From the NCBI RefSeq assembly GCF_004664715.2, contig NC_051068.1, forward strand, positions 129,414,716 through 129,478,715: a stretch of DNA of 64,000 nucleotides, given 5' to 3'. This DNA comes from Peromyscus leucopus (Eukaryota > Chordata > Mammalia > Rodentia > Cricetidae). Numbering within the stretch: the first letter of the stretch is position 1; each line of letters opens with the position of its first letter. Made by a program: the position numbers and the translations under genes. The notes under the pieces are model-generated. The model was not told the DNA's origin. It did no database searches and saw only the letters and a program-made list of their open reading frames with translations. Shown here piece after piece: positions 46,830-57,780 of the stretch.

Positions 46830-47039
46830 TTCTTTTAGAGATGATTATTTAATTATTTTATATATATCTATGGGCATTCATGTCTCTGTGTGGGCATGTT
46901 CATATATGTGCAGGGGCCCACAGTGGGCCAGAGATATTGGATCTCTCTGGAGCTAGAATTACAGGCAGTTGCTGGGAACCTGAGGGTCCTCTGCAAGAGC
47001 AATACATCTTCTTAACTGCTGATCCATCTCTCCAGCCCT
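46830..47039 (-). repeat. B3 SINE
   Basis: 'ggatctctctggagctagaa' 'ttacaggcag', 'gctgggaacctgagggtcct' and 'gctgatccatctctccagcc' form a reverse B3. Confidence 0.85.
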
Positions 47040-47439
47040 AACATATTAATTCTTATTTCCCCATCACAGAAAAAGACATTGCTACATTGATTTCCTAGAA
47101 AAGATAACATAATTGACTCTTTTAAAAGAGTACATTTAATTTGCCTCAATCCCAGTTTGTTTACTGATTACATGAATGGGTTCTTCACAAGATACTCCTG
47201 GCTCTACCTGTCAGGTTTCTATTGCATCTAAGCTTTTTTTCTCTATAAATTATGTTTCCATCTTTTCCTCTGAATAGTCAGAGGAACTTATTAGCTTGCT
47301 TTTTGGTTCTAAGCTCTGTCCTTTGCAGTGTGTTCTCTGAAAATCTGTCAGAGAACTATTTAAATGAACATTGAATCCTGTTATTTCCCTTTGAAAATAC
47401 TTCCATGTTCCCTTTTTCATATTTTATAAGATGCAGCCC

Positions 47440-47540
47440 ACATGATCTGACCTCTGCTTATTAACCCAGCCTTTTGGACACTATGCCCCTCTCCTCAGCT
47501 CCCTTTATTTCCTCCAAATGACGCCCTTTCTAGGAATGGT
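47440..47540 (+). repeat. L2-like relic
   Basis: 'cccacatgatctgacctctg' followed by 'cttattaacccagcc' and 'cccctctcctcagctccctt' resembles the L2 3'-end block '...catgatctggcccctgcctacctctccagcc...'. Confidence 0.5.
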
Positions 47541-48659
47541 CGCAGCCAGCAACCCCTCACAGCATATCTCATTGTGCTACTCAAGTGCTGGGTGTCGCCC
47601 AAGGCATAGGTGCTGTCTGGAGGTAACAACTTACCAGTTCTGGGAAAAAAATGTATATCTTTAAAACTGACTAAACTTACCAGGGGGAAAATTACCTAGG
47701 TTACAGTATATGTAAATTATGAAGTGTAGTTACAATGTGATGTCACTGGAGCCTGAACACTGTAGTTTAAGAGCCACAGCTGGGTGGAAGGGTCTCCCAC
47801 AGTGCTTCCCTAGAAGTCTGCATAATTCTAAATACAATGTTTATCATGTCCTCACAAAAACGACTTTTTCTCAAGTCTTAGACCTGCATAAATCTAGTCC
47901 TGCTCAGGATCATCTCCTGAAAACTCTTTTGGTTTTGTTTTTAGGACTTCTGTCCACTATCATAACCAAATTTACTCACTGTTTAGTTCTGTAAAATATT
48001 CCTTTGTGCAAGCAGCAGAATTTACACTTTCCTGCTGACAGACAATTGAATCTGTTCCGTTTTCTGGTAAATGGGACATGACCTTGAATGACACTAGAGC
48101 TTTAGGGTAACGATTTTAGAGGCTTGCTTCAGAATGCACTTGCTCTGCCACACTGTGTGACTTGTCACCACAGTGGTTGTACCCATGTTCCTACAGGCAC
48201 ACAGGGAGTTCTGTGTGCGAAACAAGCAGCTCCTGTGTCCAGAGCTCTCTACCCAGCCTTTGGTGAAAAATGGGATGTGTCCATTTCCTTATGGCTAAAT
48301 AGGATTGGCTTTGATGTAATATTTATTTACTGATTTATACTCCCAGTGCTGCTTGTATTTTTCTAATTTAAAAATTAAGTTCTGTGTCTTTTTAAAAATT
48401 GATTTGTAGGAACTGAAAAGCACAGTGAGGAGCATGGATCCCCACTCGCTCACACGCTGCCTCACATGTTGCTGCTTTCCTTTCACTTTGCTGTGGTGAC
48501 ATATCATGGTCTGACCCACTCACTACATGCATTAGGCTAAAAGCTTTTAGAGGCTTGAATTCATCTTTGTTTCTCCAGTCCAGCAAGTGCTTTGCATGTA
48601 GCGTATGCACCATTGCTCAGTGAGTGCTTGCTGGACAAACTTTAACAACTTTAAACATT

Positions 48660-48846
48660 TTTAATGTATTTATTTATTGATTGATTTATGTGTGTACATG
48701 TGTAGCCATATGTACCATAAAGCATGAGTGGAGGCCAAAGGGCAACTTGTGGGAAATGGTTCTCTCTCTACTATGTGGGTTCTGGGGAATTAAAATCAGG
48801 TAGTCAGACTTGAAGGCAAGCACCTTTACATGCCAAAGCATCACAC
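48660..48846 (-). repeat. B2-family SINE, old
   Basis: 'catgagtggaggccaaaggg' 'caacttgtgg', 'ctatgtgggttctggggaat' and a degraded head form a reverse B2-type element. Confidence 0.65.
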
Positions 48847-49230
48847 TGTTATGATTTTAGATGTGGCAATTGGACCTTTTTAATTTTATGGATGTTGGTT
48901 ATATGTACTTCTGAAGCCAAGGCTAAGTGAAGTGTATGCAACACAACTTTCTGTGCTCGCACCTCAAAGTATGTCCTAAGGTACTCTTACAGATGATGAA
49001 TCTGCAGAGGGGAAGGCTTATTTACATGCAGCCATTACTAATTGAGCACCAGGCTGTGTCTATTTCCATTCTTTTCAATGCAGTGACAGTTGACCAGAAG
49101 CCCTAGAGTGGCAGAATATTTAGCCTGAATTTACCATGAAGTTAGAAATGATGTTAAGACACAAGATATGGACTACATATTACAATGAATGTGTGAGGTT
49201 CATGGTTTGTGTCAACTTGACATTGATTAC

Positions 49231-49350
49231 CTTTTTAGTAATGGTGTCCGGAGGTACATCCCGCCTCCCAAGTGGGTAAGGATTCCATTGGCCACTAGGA
49301 GAGACATCTTCTTGTCCATTGTCTAAAATGTTGCTTTGCTGGGACGGGGT
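49231..49350 (-). CDS. Lrrc7: Lrrc7 coding exon, 40 codons
   Basis: This 120-nt exon is phase 0 on both sides and encodes [20 protein letters not shown] through ...PPDTITKK. It was found by matching the known densin C-terminal peptide on the minus strand. It contains no initiator methionine and is too short to stand out as an open frame. The acceptor is 'ttttcgcaatag' with a weak pyrimidine tract. The donor is AAG|GTAATC, which departs from the GTRAGT consensus at +5 and +6. These two weak sites suggest regulated inclusion. The peptide is acidic then basic, with S/T-P sites, and has no known fold. It sits in the CaMKII-interaction part of the densin tail as I recall the literature. The flanking introns are 8.3 kb upstream and 13.0 kb downstream. 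Confidence 0.95.
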
Positions 49351-50110
49351 CTATTGCGAAAATGGTATGGCATTCTTTAGTGATGTTTACGATAGTTTTC
49401 TGAAAAGAGTCCCTAACAATTATGGTAAAATTAATTTTGTTTGATTATAGAAAACATATATCCTAACTGGAAACACTATTATATTCTATTTACTGAGTAA
49501 GAATTCTAAACTGACAGCTATTTTGGAAACAATGAGAAATACAATTAAAATAACCATTTCAGAGTTATTTACTGAATTTTAAAGTTTAGATTCTCTACAG
49601 TACCTGAATAAAGATAATCAGAATAAAATTAATCAATGCTTTAAAAACAACCACAACATTTTAAAGCCTGCTTAATTTGTCTCTTTAGTATGAGCTTACC
49701 ATTTAGAATATAAACTGAAACCATGCAATCCACAGACTGGAACGTGCAATATTCCAAGCCAGGGCCTAACATGAATTTTTTGAGACTTTGATGTGATTTT
49801 TCAAGGATGTACTTCCCACTAATCCTCTGCAGAATCTGCACTGGCAGATGAAGATATTTGGCATTGTGCATTATCAACAGACAGCTGCTAGAATCACGGT
49901 CAAGTAAGCCATGACTGTTTTGGTTATTAAATTCAGTTATTTATGCATCACTTATATATTAAAATTAAATCCTTCATAAGTTTAAGATTATTAAAATATT
50001 CTTGCTTGTGGTTTTTAACAAATAGGATACCCCTGTCTTTATTAATGCTGATGTTAGATATTTTGAGATGATCCAGACTCTAGCTAGATTAACATTAAGC
50101 AATCATATAC

Positions 50111-50150
50111 TATCAGAAAGGGAGGACCTATATCAGAAAGGGAGGACCTA
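50111..50150. repeat. Perfect 20-bp tandem duplication
   Basis: TATCAGAAAGGGAGGACCTA occurs twice head to tail. Confidence 0.95.
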
Positions 50151-52414
50151 TATCTTCTACTGGAGAAGTCACTGGTGGTATACACAGCATGGGATGTATG
50201 TACAAAGTCCTTTCTCTCCTAACCTTTAGGGACTTGAATTCTGTTTGTTTTATTGGGAATCCCTATGTGAGTCAGAAGCTGCCTATGCCAGTCCTTGCCC
50301 ACATTCCGAAGAAGCCTGGCTAGAGAGGTTGTGCTTACTGGTATTCTGTGTGAGGTGGGTCCTTCAGCCTTATCTTGGTAAGCTAGGCTACTGCTTTCAT
50401 ATGCATCACAGGTAGCTGCTTGCCAGTCCTCATCTGGCTATACCACTATGATCTCTTTAAAAAGAAACCCAATAACCAATTTGTCTGTATTCTGACCACA
50501 TGCGTGTTTTTAAAGAACTGCCAGGAAATATAGTAAAATAGGTTTAAGGGGAGACTGTCTCTCAATGTGTCTTATAGGACTTTGTATAACAATGTGTCTA
50601 ATAGAGTTCACACTGTCTCATAATCCCTCTAATGGACATAATAAAAAGGACACAGTTCAAATTTCACCTTTTGCTTGGACTGTGTAAATTCTATTTCCAC
50701 AAGTCCATCAGAAATGAATAAGGATAAAAAATGTTTTTGAATGCAAACTCTCAATTAATTAAGAATGAATTTGTGTTTAAAAAATCAAATACATACATGA
50801 AAAACATGTTGCCTGAACGTAGTGAGATACCTATCTGATGTCTGTTTCAAATGGATTTCTAGTCTTTACTATTTTTAGACTACTATTTCACATGTGCTCA
50901 CATACAACTTTTCTAGATATTAAAATATTCCAAATAAGGATACAAAGACTAAGCAGCTAAGAGGTATTCATGCACCCAAGAGCCACTGGTTAGTATTTTC
51001 TTCTTGGATTTTCAGCATCCATGTCTCTTTGGCCTGGGTCCTCCACCCTGAGGATCTAACACAACCTGTCATCTGGTTGTCTCCATACAAGACACGTTCT
51101 TGAGATGTAGATAGAATTCAGCACATGTTTCCTTTTTTGTTCATGTCACATCTTTATATAAATTTCCTCTTTTGCATTTTCTAACCCGCCCAGAAATGAA
51201 TAGTCCTATTTTGAATAGCCACTGAGAGCTATTCAAAATGGCACAATTCTTCTTGGCCCACAACAAAAGTGCAGCTCCATTCTATCAAAACCATGACATT
51301 ATGACCCTGGGTTCTTCCTAAGTTTATAAATTAATTTGTCTCTTTTTAAAAATTAGAATTAACTGTCACACTAATTCTTTTATATTACAAGGGACACAGA
51401 AACAGAAGTATACAGGACCATTAAGGAGATTCTTTTTTACTACATAGTAAAATTAATGTACTTCCTAAAAGTAATTTCCCTTATTAATTTCAAGAATGAG
51501 CTGCGGATTTGATTTTCCTAAGTGAGGCACTAAAGCCTGGAGAAACAGGAACACCATGAAACACTTATTGGGGATGACTGAAAAGTGAAATATTTAGTAT
51601 GCTCACATCGTTTCTCAAAGTAAGATATATGGTGTGAGTAAATTTGTTGTCTAGCTGCTAAAATTATCCAGAAGATAAAAAAGGAACAACTCAAAAGCGT
51701 AATATAAATTGGAACCATTGCTGTTACAATGTCTTATTTCTAATAAAACAAGTGAAACCAGGTGCTCACATCCTGTTAGTACTCTAAAGGTTAGGACTAC
51801 TTCTGATGTTCCTCAGCTCACATGACCAGCCAAGGAAACACACAGTGCACAGGATGTTAGCTGCTGGATCCTACTAGTTTTTTTTTATTATTATTATTAG
51901 AAAAACAGAGGAAATGGACAGTGAAAGTTAGTGGAAAAGCAAACATTTTAATAAGGGCTATAGCTTAAGAAAACCTGGCTCTAAAGTTTGCTGTGGTCGT
52001 TGATAGACTTAGTGGACGATTCTCAGAACTAGGAATGGTGATAAATATCCAGTGAAAGAAGTGAATTCTAATCTGGCTGAGCCTTCAGTATGCATTTGTG
52101 TACATGAATGTGTCCATATGGATGTATATTTGTGTAAGTATATATATGAGTAGTATTAGCATGAGTAAATGGGCATAGTTGAACCAGTTACCTTGCTCAT
52201 CTGCTAAATAATGGTGTACAGCATGCTTGTGAAATTATATGTAATGCCATCTTGCTGAAGAAAATATATGAGTGGCATTAGAATTTGACACTTTTCCAAG
52301 TTCTTATGACACCTTTGATGAATGCAAGGATCTGCTTTGCTAGGTAATAGATACATAGTTTGCAAAGGAGATTTTCATAGACTTAAGAAAATGTTAAAGA
52401 TAGTTTGTCCAAGC

Positions 52415-52546
52415 AACATGGTGGCAAATGTCTATAATTTCAGCAATGAAGAGGGAGGCTGAAGCTGGAGAATCATAAATTTGAGGCCAGCATAGGCTAC
52501 ATACTGAGACCTTGTACAAAACAAAACAAAACAAAACAAAACAAAA
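52415..52546 (+). repeat. B1 SINE with (AAAAC)n tail
   Basis: 'gaagagggaggctgaagctg' and 'atttgaggccagcataggct' 'acatactgagacc' form a diverged B1 whose tail is six AAAAC units (52514-52546). Confidence 0.8.
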
Positions 52547-54611
52547 CACCAAAATTGGAGCAAGCATACAGATCAATAAATAAAAACCAACACCAAAAAC
52601 AAAACCAGGAAATGCTAGAAAAATAATCTGCCCAAAGTATTTTAGTGAAATTATTGCTGTACTAGTATAACAGCAAATATACTATATGAGAGAATCATGG
52701 TTATGATTTTTAAAGACTGTGTTAGCCCATAACAGAGATGAGACATCATTCACATTGATACTAACATTGCTCATTTTAGCTTCTGTCTGTAAGGATGTGT
52801 ATATTTGCAAGCTGGTAGCTTTTTTTTTTATATAATTAGAATGATGGATAGCTTTTTATGGAGGGAAAAGAGCCAGTAATAAATATAGCAGAACTGATAG
52901 GAATTGCAGGCACAAGTTGACCAGGGGTACAGCATAGATCTTGGTTTGCTTTCAGCAGGAAAAAAAAAAGATTCAATAAACGACACTTGGCTTTAGGATG
53001 AATAGATGCATAGTGATTATGGTGCCATTTGATCCTGGGTCATCTGCATAGGTCCAGTGGAAAAAGACACCAGAAGTTTAGAAACAATCAAAGCAAACAT
53101 TGCTGTCTGAATTTCCCTAACCCAGGAGATTCTTAGACAGGGATCAACTGATTTAGTAACTAATGAAACAGACAGTACGGACATTTTCTCCCAGGTAACT
53201 TTAAAGAAGCAATTATTTTATATATGTTACATGTATGACTTAGGCCTTCCATCTCTGAAATTGTAATTTATATTACTGCCCAATTCTATAAATAACAAGC
53301 AAAAGACTCTATAGTATAACATTACAGTAATAAACATTTAAAGAAGAGGTGGCAAATACCACTCTAGCTCTGTGGAATCTGTGGTACTTCTATTGGGAGC
53401 CACACCCTGGGCAGGCATTAGCAAAAGTTAGTGTTTCATCCTCAGCTCTGATGCTCTCTGGTGGTGGCAGCTGCCAGCATGATTAGCATGTGATGCTTGG
53501 GGTCTGTAATATTCATGCCACCAAGCACATTTTGGTGAGACTGAAGGGTCAGGAAGGACAGGTGGATCTGACAGAGCACATGGTGATTACTGGCTTTCAC
53601 TTAGTTCTGATAACCTGAATCATTTCTCCCGTAGCATCTACATAACAATGTGATCATGTGTTCTTGGGTCAGTGAAGATACATCATTTATTTCCCTTTAA
53701 AAATTTTCCACATTATCAACTTTTATGGCTATTTGGATAATAATGTGAACAAAGGAATTGTATCGACTACTGTGAGTCATGTATGAAAATGTCAGATGTT
53801 ACGAAATGTGAAAAGGCTTCGCTGAATGTAGAGGGCACACTGGGCACCATGGGCATGACAGTAAAGCAGAAGCACATGATATATCTGTGTGACTTGTGAG
53901 CCTGTCTCCTGTCTCTCTCATTCACCTTCTAAATATGTCCACTTAGGTTTGTGAGCTGCAAGAAAAAACTATCCTTTAAGTATCTTGTGGTACCAGCCAG
54001 AGTGAGTTTTCAGTCTTTCTCAGCCTTTGTTTTCTCCCAATGGAAATATTTATCATTCTATCATTCATTAATCTAGGCAATAAAAATAGTGGTTTGAACC
54101 AACATTCTCTTGTAATGTTGTCCTTTTCCCAGTAACATGACATTTCAAGACAATAGCTGAGCTCATTACAGTAGAACACATCTGAAAAAGCACATGAACC
54201 ACTAAAAACATCATAGGAAGTTGACTTGAATGCTTTTTGGAAAGGCGGCAAATAAATGATAAATGATTGAATGAGTGAATGAATGAAGGAAGGAACAAAT
54301 AAATAAGAAATACCAATATCTTTTAATTTAAGCTTAGCTTATATATTCAGCATTCTAATTCATAAGTACTCTTAGATTTTCAAGTTCAGGAGGAACATCA
54401 ACAAACTAATGAATAATCTTAACTTTTTATATTAATTTTGTTGTATTCAGTGGCATTTTAAAAAATATCTTAAAGACTTTCATGAAATTATCATATAAAA
54501 TATAATTTCCTGTTTATAGAAAAGAAAGACTATATTTTAGTTTTAATCCAGGAAAAATGTATGCCTGATCTGGCATGCAATAAATAGGGATGAGTTAAAA
54601 ATGTTCAAACT

Positions 54612-54785
54612 GGCTGGGTGGTAGTGGCACATGCCTTTAATCCCAGCACTTGGGAGACAGTGCCAGGAGAATGTCTGTGAGTTTGAAGCCAGCCTGGTCT
54701 ACAGAGTGAGTTCCAGAACAGACTCCAAAGCTATACAGAGCAACCCTGTCTCGAAAAACCAAAAAAAAAAAAAAAAAAAAAAAAA
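54612..54785 (+). mobile_element. Young B1 SINE with long poly(A)
   Basis: A complete B1 body ('ggctgggtggtagtggcaca' through 'ccctgtctcgaaaaacc') has about 25 pure A at the end. It carries the 'gactccaaagctatacagag' insert typical of cricetid B1. Flanks 'aaaatgttcaaa' and 'aaaaagttcaaa' form the target duplication. A C-run (54819-54830) follows soon after. Confidence 0.9.
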
Positions 54786-55129
54786 GTTCAAAATACACAA
54801 GATCAGCATGTCGTCGCGCGCCCCCCCCCCCATGGCCTTGAATATATACTGTGCAAACACTACTAGGTACCAGGGCCCCTCATTACAATCAGTTGTATCC
54901 TTTAATTAGTTTATTATCAATTTGCTTAAGGACAGTGTCAGTGCTTTGGAGGGAATAGGAGTGCTCCTTCCTCCTGGTGCAAGAGGCCAGGTTTGGGAGC
55001 CTGAGAGGAAGGACACAATTGTGATTTCAGCCCAAGTGTCCCCTGGGAAGGGCACCACTTCCACAAATGTGTGTTGCACATTGCTTTATTTCCTTAGGAA
55101 GCTTCATGCTTTCCTTCTAAATGCCTGAG

Positions 55130-55372
55130 AGTAATTTTGTGTATGATTATGGAACCCTGAGAGAGCAAGAAGAAACCTTAAGGGGGTGGAGGAAACAGAA
55201 AGAGAGGATAATAGAATACATGTGACTGTTTTGGGGCTGTTTTGGGGGAGGAAGGGGGTGAACAGGGAAGGGAGAGGGGAGGATGGATAAGAATATAGTA
55301 TGGATGAAAATGCCATAGTAACAACCATCTCTTTGTATGGTAATTAAAAAATTATATAAATAAAGGTTGATC
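55130..55372 (+). mobile_element. L1 3'-UTR-like tail
   Basis: The G-rich 'ggggaggatggataagaata' 'tagtatggatgaaaatgcca' 'tagtaac' followed by an A-rich end resembles the rodent L1 3' end. Confidence 0.55.
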
Positions 55373-56139
55373 TATAGTTTGACAGAAAGCCTCCCCAGAT
55401 TTGTAAATCCAAGCTCTATAGAGAAGATGAATCTGTCAGAAGGGATGGGAGCTTAGGGTAGAACCGATGGGCTAGAGTGAAGGATGAATTGCCACAGCCA
55501 CAGCTTTAGCTGTGCTTTGAATGCTTATGCATTAATATTTTTGAACTCTTTACATGCCAGGTAGTTTATGTTTTTCATAGACTTTAAACTGTTAATCTTA
55601 GAAATGACTTTTTCATTCCTCTTCTTCCTCCTTTCCCTCTTCCACTTCCTCCTCCTTCATGCAGGAGGAAATGTATTTGAAGTCTTTCAGTGTTTAAATT
55701 GTTGGTTTGCAATTTATTGAGCTTCCAGAGGGATTTTCTTTCCAAAAGGACTTCCCATAAGTCCTTTCTTTGTCCAAGAGAGGATGGTCCCGAGGTCCTC
55801 AAATACAGTTATGCATTATCGCTGTTATAAAGTATGGTATCACTACAGTGAGAGATGATTAATCTATTCTCTAGGACCACTTCTATACAAGGTTAATACC
55901 ACAGGGCAGCTGTCCCTAACTCATGCCTGGAGAGTAACTGAGACACCAGAAACACATTTTTAAGTGCACTGCTGCTCTTCAGTTATTGCGTGAATCCAGA
56001 TCACTGTATGGGTCAAAGAGTAATTAGGCCCCAAATTAGTCAAAATAGGGTTGTTGCCATTAGATATTTTCAGAGGGTTCCAGCAATAGCTTTCTTCTAT
56101 CCAAGATTCCTTTAATTTAATTAATGTTTTTGTTTTGCT

Positions 56140-56279
56140 TTGTTTTTTTGAGACAGGGTTTCCCTGAGAAGCTCAGGTTTTCCTGGACTCACTATATAGT
56201 CCAGGCAGGCTTCGAACTCAGAGATTCACCTGTCTCTGAATCTCAAGTGCTGGGAGTGTGTGGCACCCATGCCTAACAA
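56140..56279 (-). repeat. B1 SINE
   Basis: 'tttgagacagggtttccctg', 'cctggactcactatatagtc' 'caggcaggcttcgaactc' and 'cacccatgcctaac' form a reverse B1. Confidence 0.85.
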
Positions 56280-57639
56280 AGTACTTTAATCTGCTCATAA
56301 ATCTTTTTTGAAAATTTCTTTTTTAGTTTCACAGACTGATTTGCATTACTCCCCAAGTCCTCTTGCAGAGGTGTCTATAGTTGTGAAAGCTCATCCCTCC
56401 CCGAGTGTGGACTGGATAAGAAAGTTGGTTTTGCATGGAAAGACGATGAGGGCTTTGGACTTCTAGGAGGACATGAAAAGCAGGTTGTCTTAAAGGGGAG
56501 TTTCAAGAAAATGGTTGTGCTGATGACATGCTAGACTTATGCTAGCTTGAATAAATTAACTGCTCACAAGCCCAGATCTAAGTTTAGAGATTGTGAGCTG
56601 GGCCCTGAGCATGGACACGATGAGAGTTATTGCTGACCTCAGCAAATACCAGCAGAGAAAGTTATCATGCACCACTGTTCATCCCCCTGGGAGACTGAGA
56701 ACAAATAAGATAATATTAAAAAGCTCCCAGTTTAGTTAGGTTTTGATGGCTTTGTGTGTGTGTGAAAATCTGTGGATATAAAATTTCTAACTATGTTATG
56801 ATATCCACAGCCTGAATTAAACCACACAGAACCGGGGAATGTCACCAGACATTCGCAGTGACTGTGAGGCCTACAGCAGGGAGTTTGTCCCATGTTTAAC
56901 TTTATTCAGAAAGAAGAGATATGGTGCTGCTGTCACTCGCTTTCCTATTTTGTACTTCTTTATCCACAAAACCTTATGAGGCTAATGACGACATTAACAT
57001 ACAGTCATAATGACGTATGAAAATGACTCATTAGTCTCCACTAAGATGTAACAGAGAAAAAGCATTAATTAGTCTAAGTAGGTAAAAATGGGCATTCCCA
57101 ATGCTGACTGAACAAGACAAATATTTCATTATATTATATAACAATGGGAATTCTTCTCTTTATTATACAACATTATTTTCTTGCTAATATCTATATTTTT
57201 GTTTAAAATATATGAATTTGTTACTTTTCTAAAGGTTCCTTCTAAAGGAACCACCTAAATAAAAAAACAGTTTTCAGCATTGTTCTCAGAATGCTTCACC
57301 AAGGGAAGGCAGGGATGGTCTCCAAAAATGTAAACAATAAATGTGTAAACACAAAAGAAAGAAAACCATGGAAGAATAGAAAAATAAATAGAAAGATGAT
57401 CCTTAAATCAACCCCCAAAGCTATATGCCTGCTCAGTCCAAAAAGCAAGCGTCTGATAATCAATCTAGCTACAATAAACACCGAGCAACTACAGATTCAG
57501 GCTCTACATCATTTGCCCTGGTGCTTTTGAACTATGGAGTCTGTAACAAGCAGGGCTAGATGCACAGTCTAAATACACCAAGTGAACAAACATCAAGTGG
57601 CTTTGGGATGCTGACACATGTAGGGCAGTCCATACTTAC

Positions 57640-57780
57640 TTTCTGAAGAGGTAGGTCTTGAAGGTCAAATTTAGACTTAGTCTGCAAGTTTAAAGTCATG
57701 CTTCTGCCTGCATGCATTGCTGAAATACCTCCATAGGGCAGCATGCCAAGGTTAACTGTGTTGTGTTTGTAAGCAGCGTT
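57640..57780 (-). CDS. Lrrc7: Lrrc7 cassette-type exon, 47 codons
   Basis: This 141-nt exon is phase 0 at both ends and encodes 47 residues starting [18 protein letters not shown] and ending DLPLQK. The acceptor is 'tcctctactcag' and the donor is AAA|GTAAGT, a strong site. I recognise the peptide from LRRC7 isoforms. From memory, some rat and human densin isoforms carry it between ...EARRLDR and TPSQQ..., while others join those two directly. Because the length is a multiple of three and the flanking junctions are phase 0, skipping keeps the frame. The segment is basic and hydrophobic-patchy with no named domain. It lies just upstream of the region reported to bind CaMKII and of the PDZ. Its sequence is clean, with no stops or frameshifts. 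Whether it is alternative in this species needs RNA data. Confidence 0.93.

Larger units (their letters stand above)
36256..49230 (-). other. Lrrc7: Lrrc7 intron, 13.0 kb
   Basis: This intron contains old L1 sequence (about 41.4-42.0 and 43.7-44.7 kb), several SINEs, a TG microsatellite and a G-quadruplex candidate at 38.77 kb. It also holds a composite LTR-like element at 46.2-46.6 kb and an L2-like relic near 47.4 kb. The 36.5-37.6, 39.0-40.3 and 44.8-46.2 kb stretches show neither gene nor repeat that I can name. Confidence 0.9.
49351..57639 (-). other. Lrrc7: Lrrc7 intron, 8.3 kb
   Basis: This is an AT-rich intron with few repeats: two plus-strand B1 copies, one minus-strand B1 and an L1 3'-UTR-like tail at 55.1-55.4 kb. 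The stretch 49.4-52.4 kb and most of 52.6-54.6 kb look single-copy. It is the most repeat-poor large stretch in the window. Confidence 0.9.
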
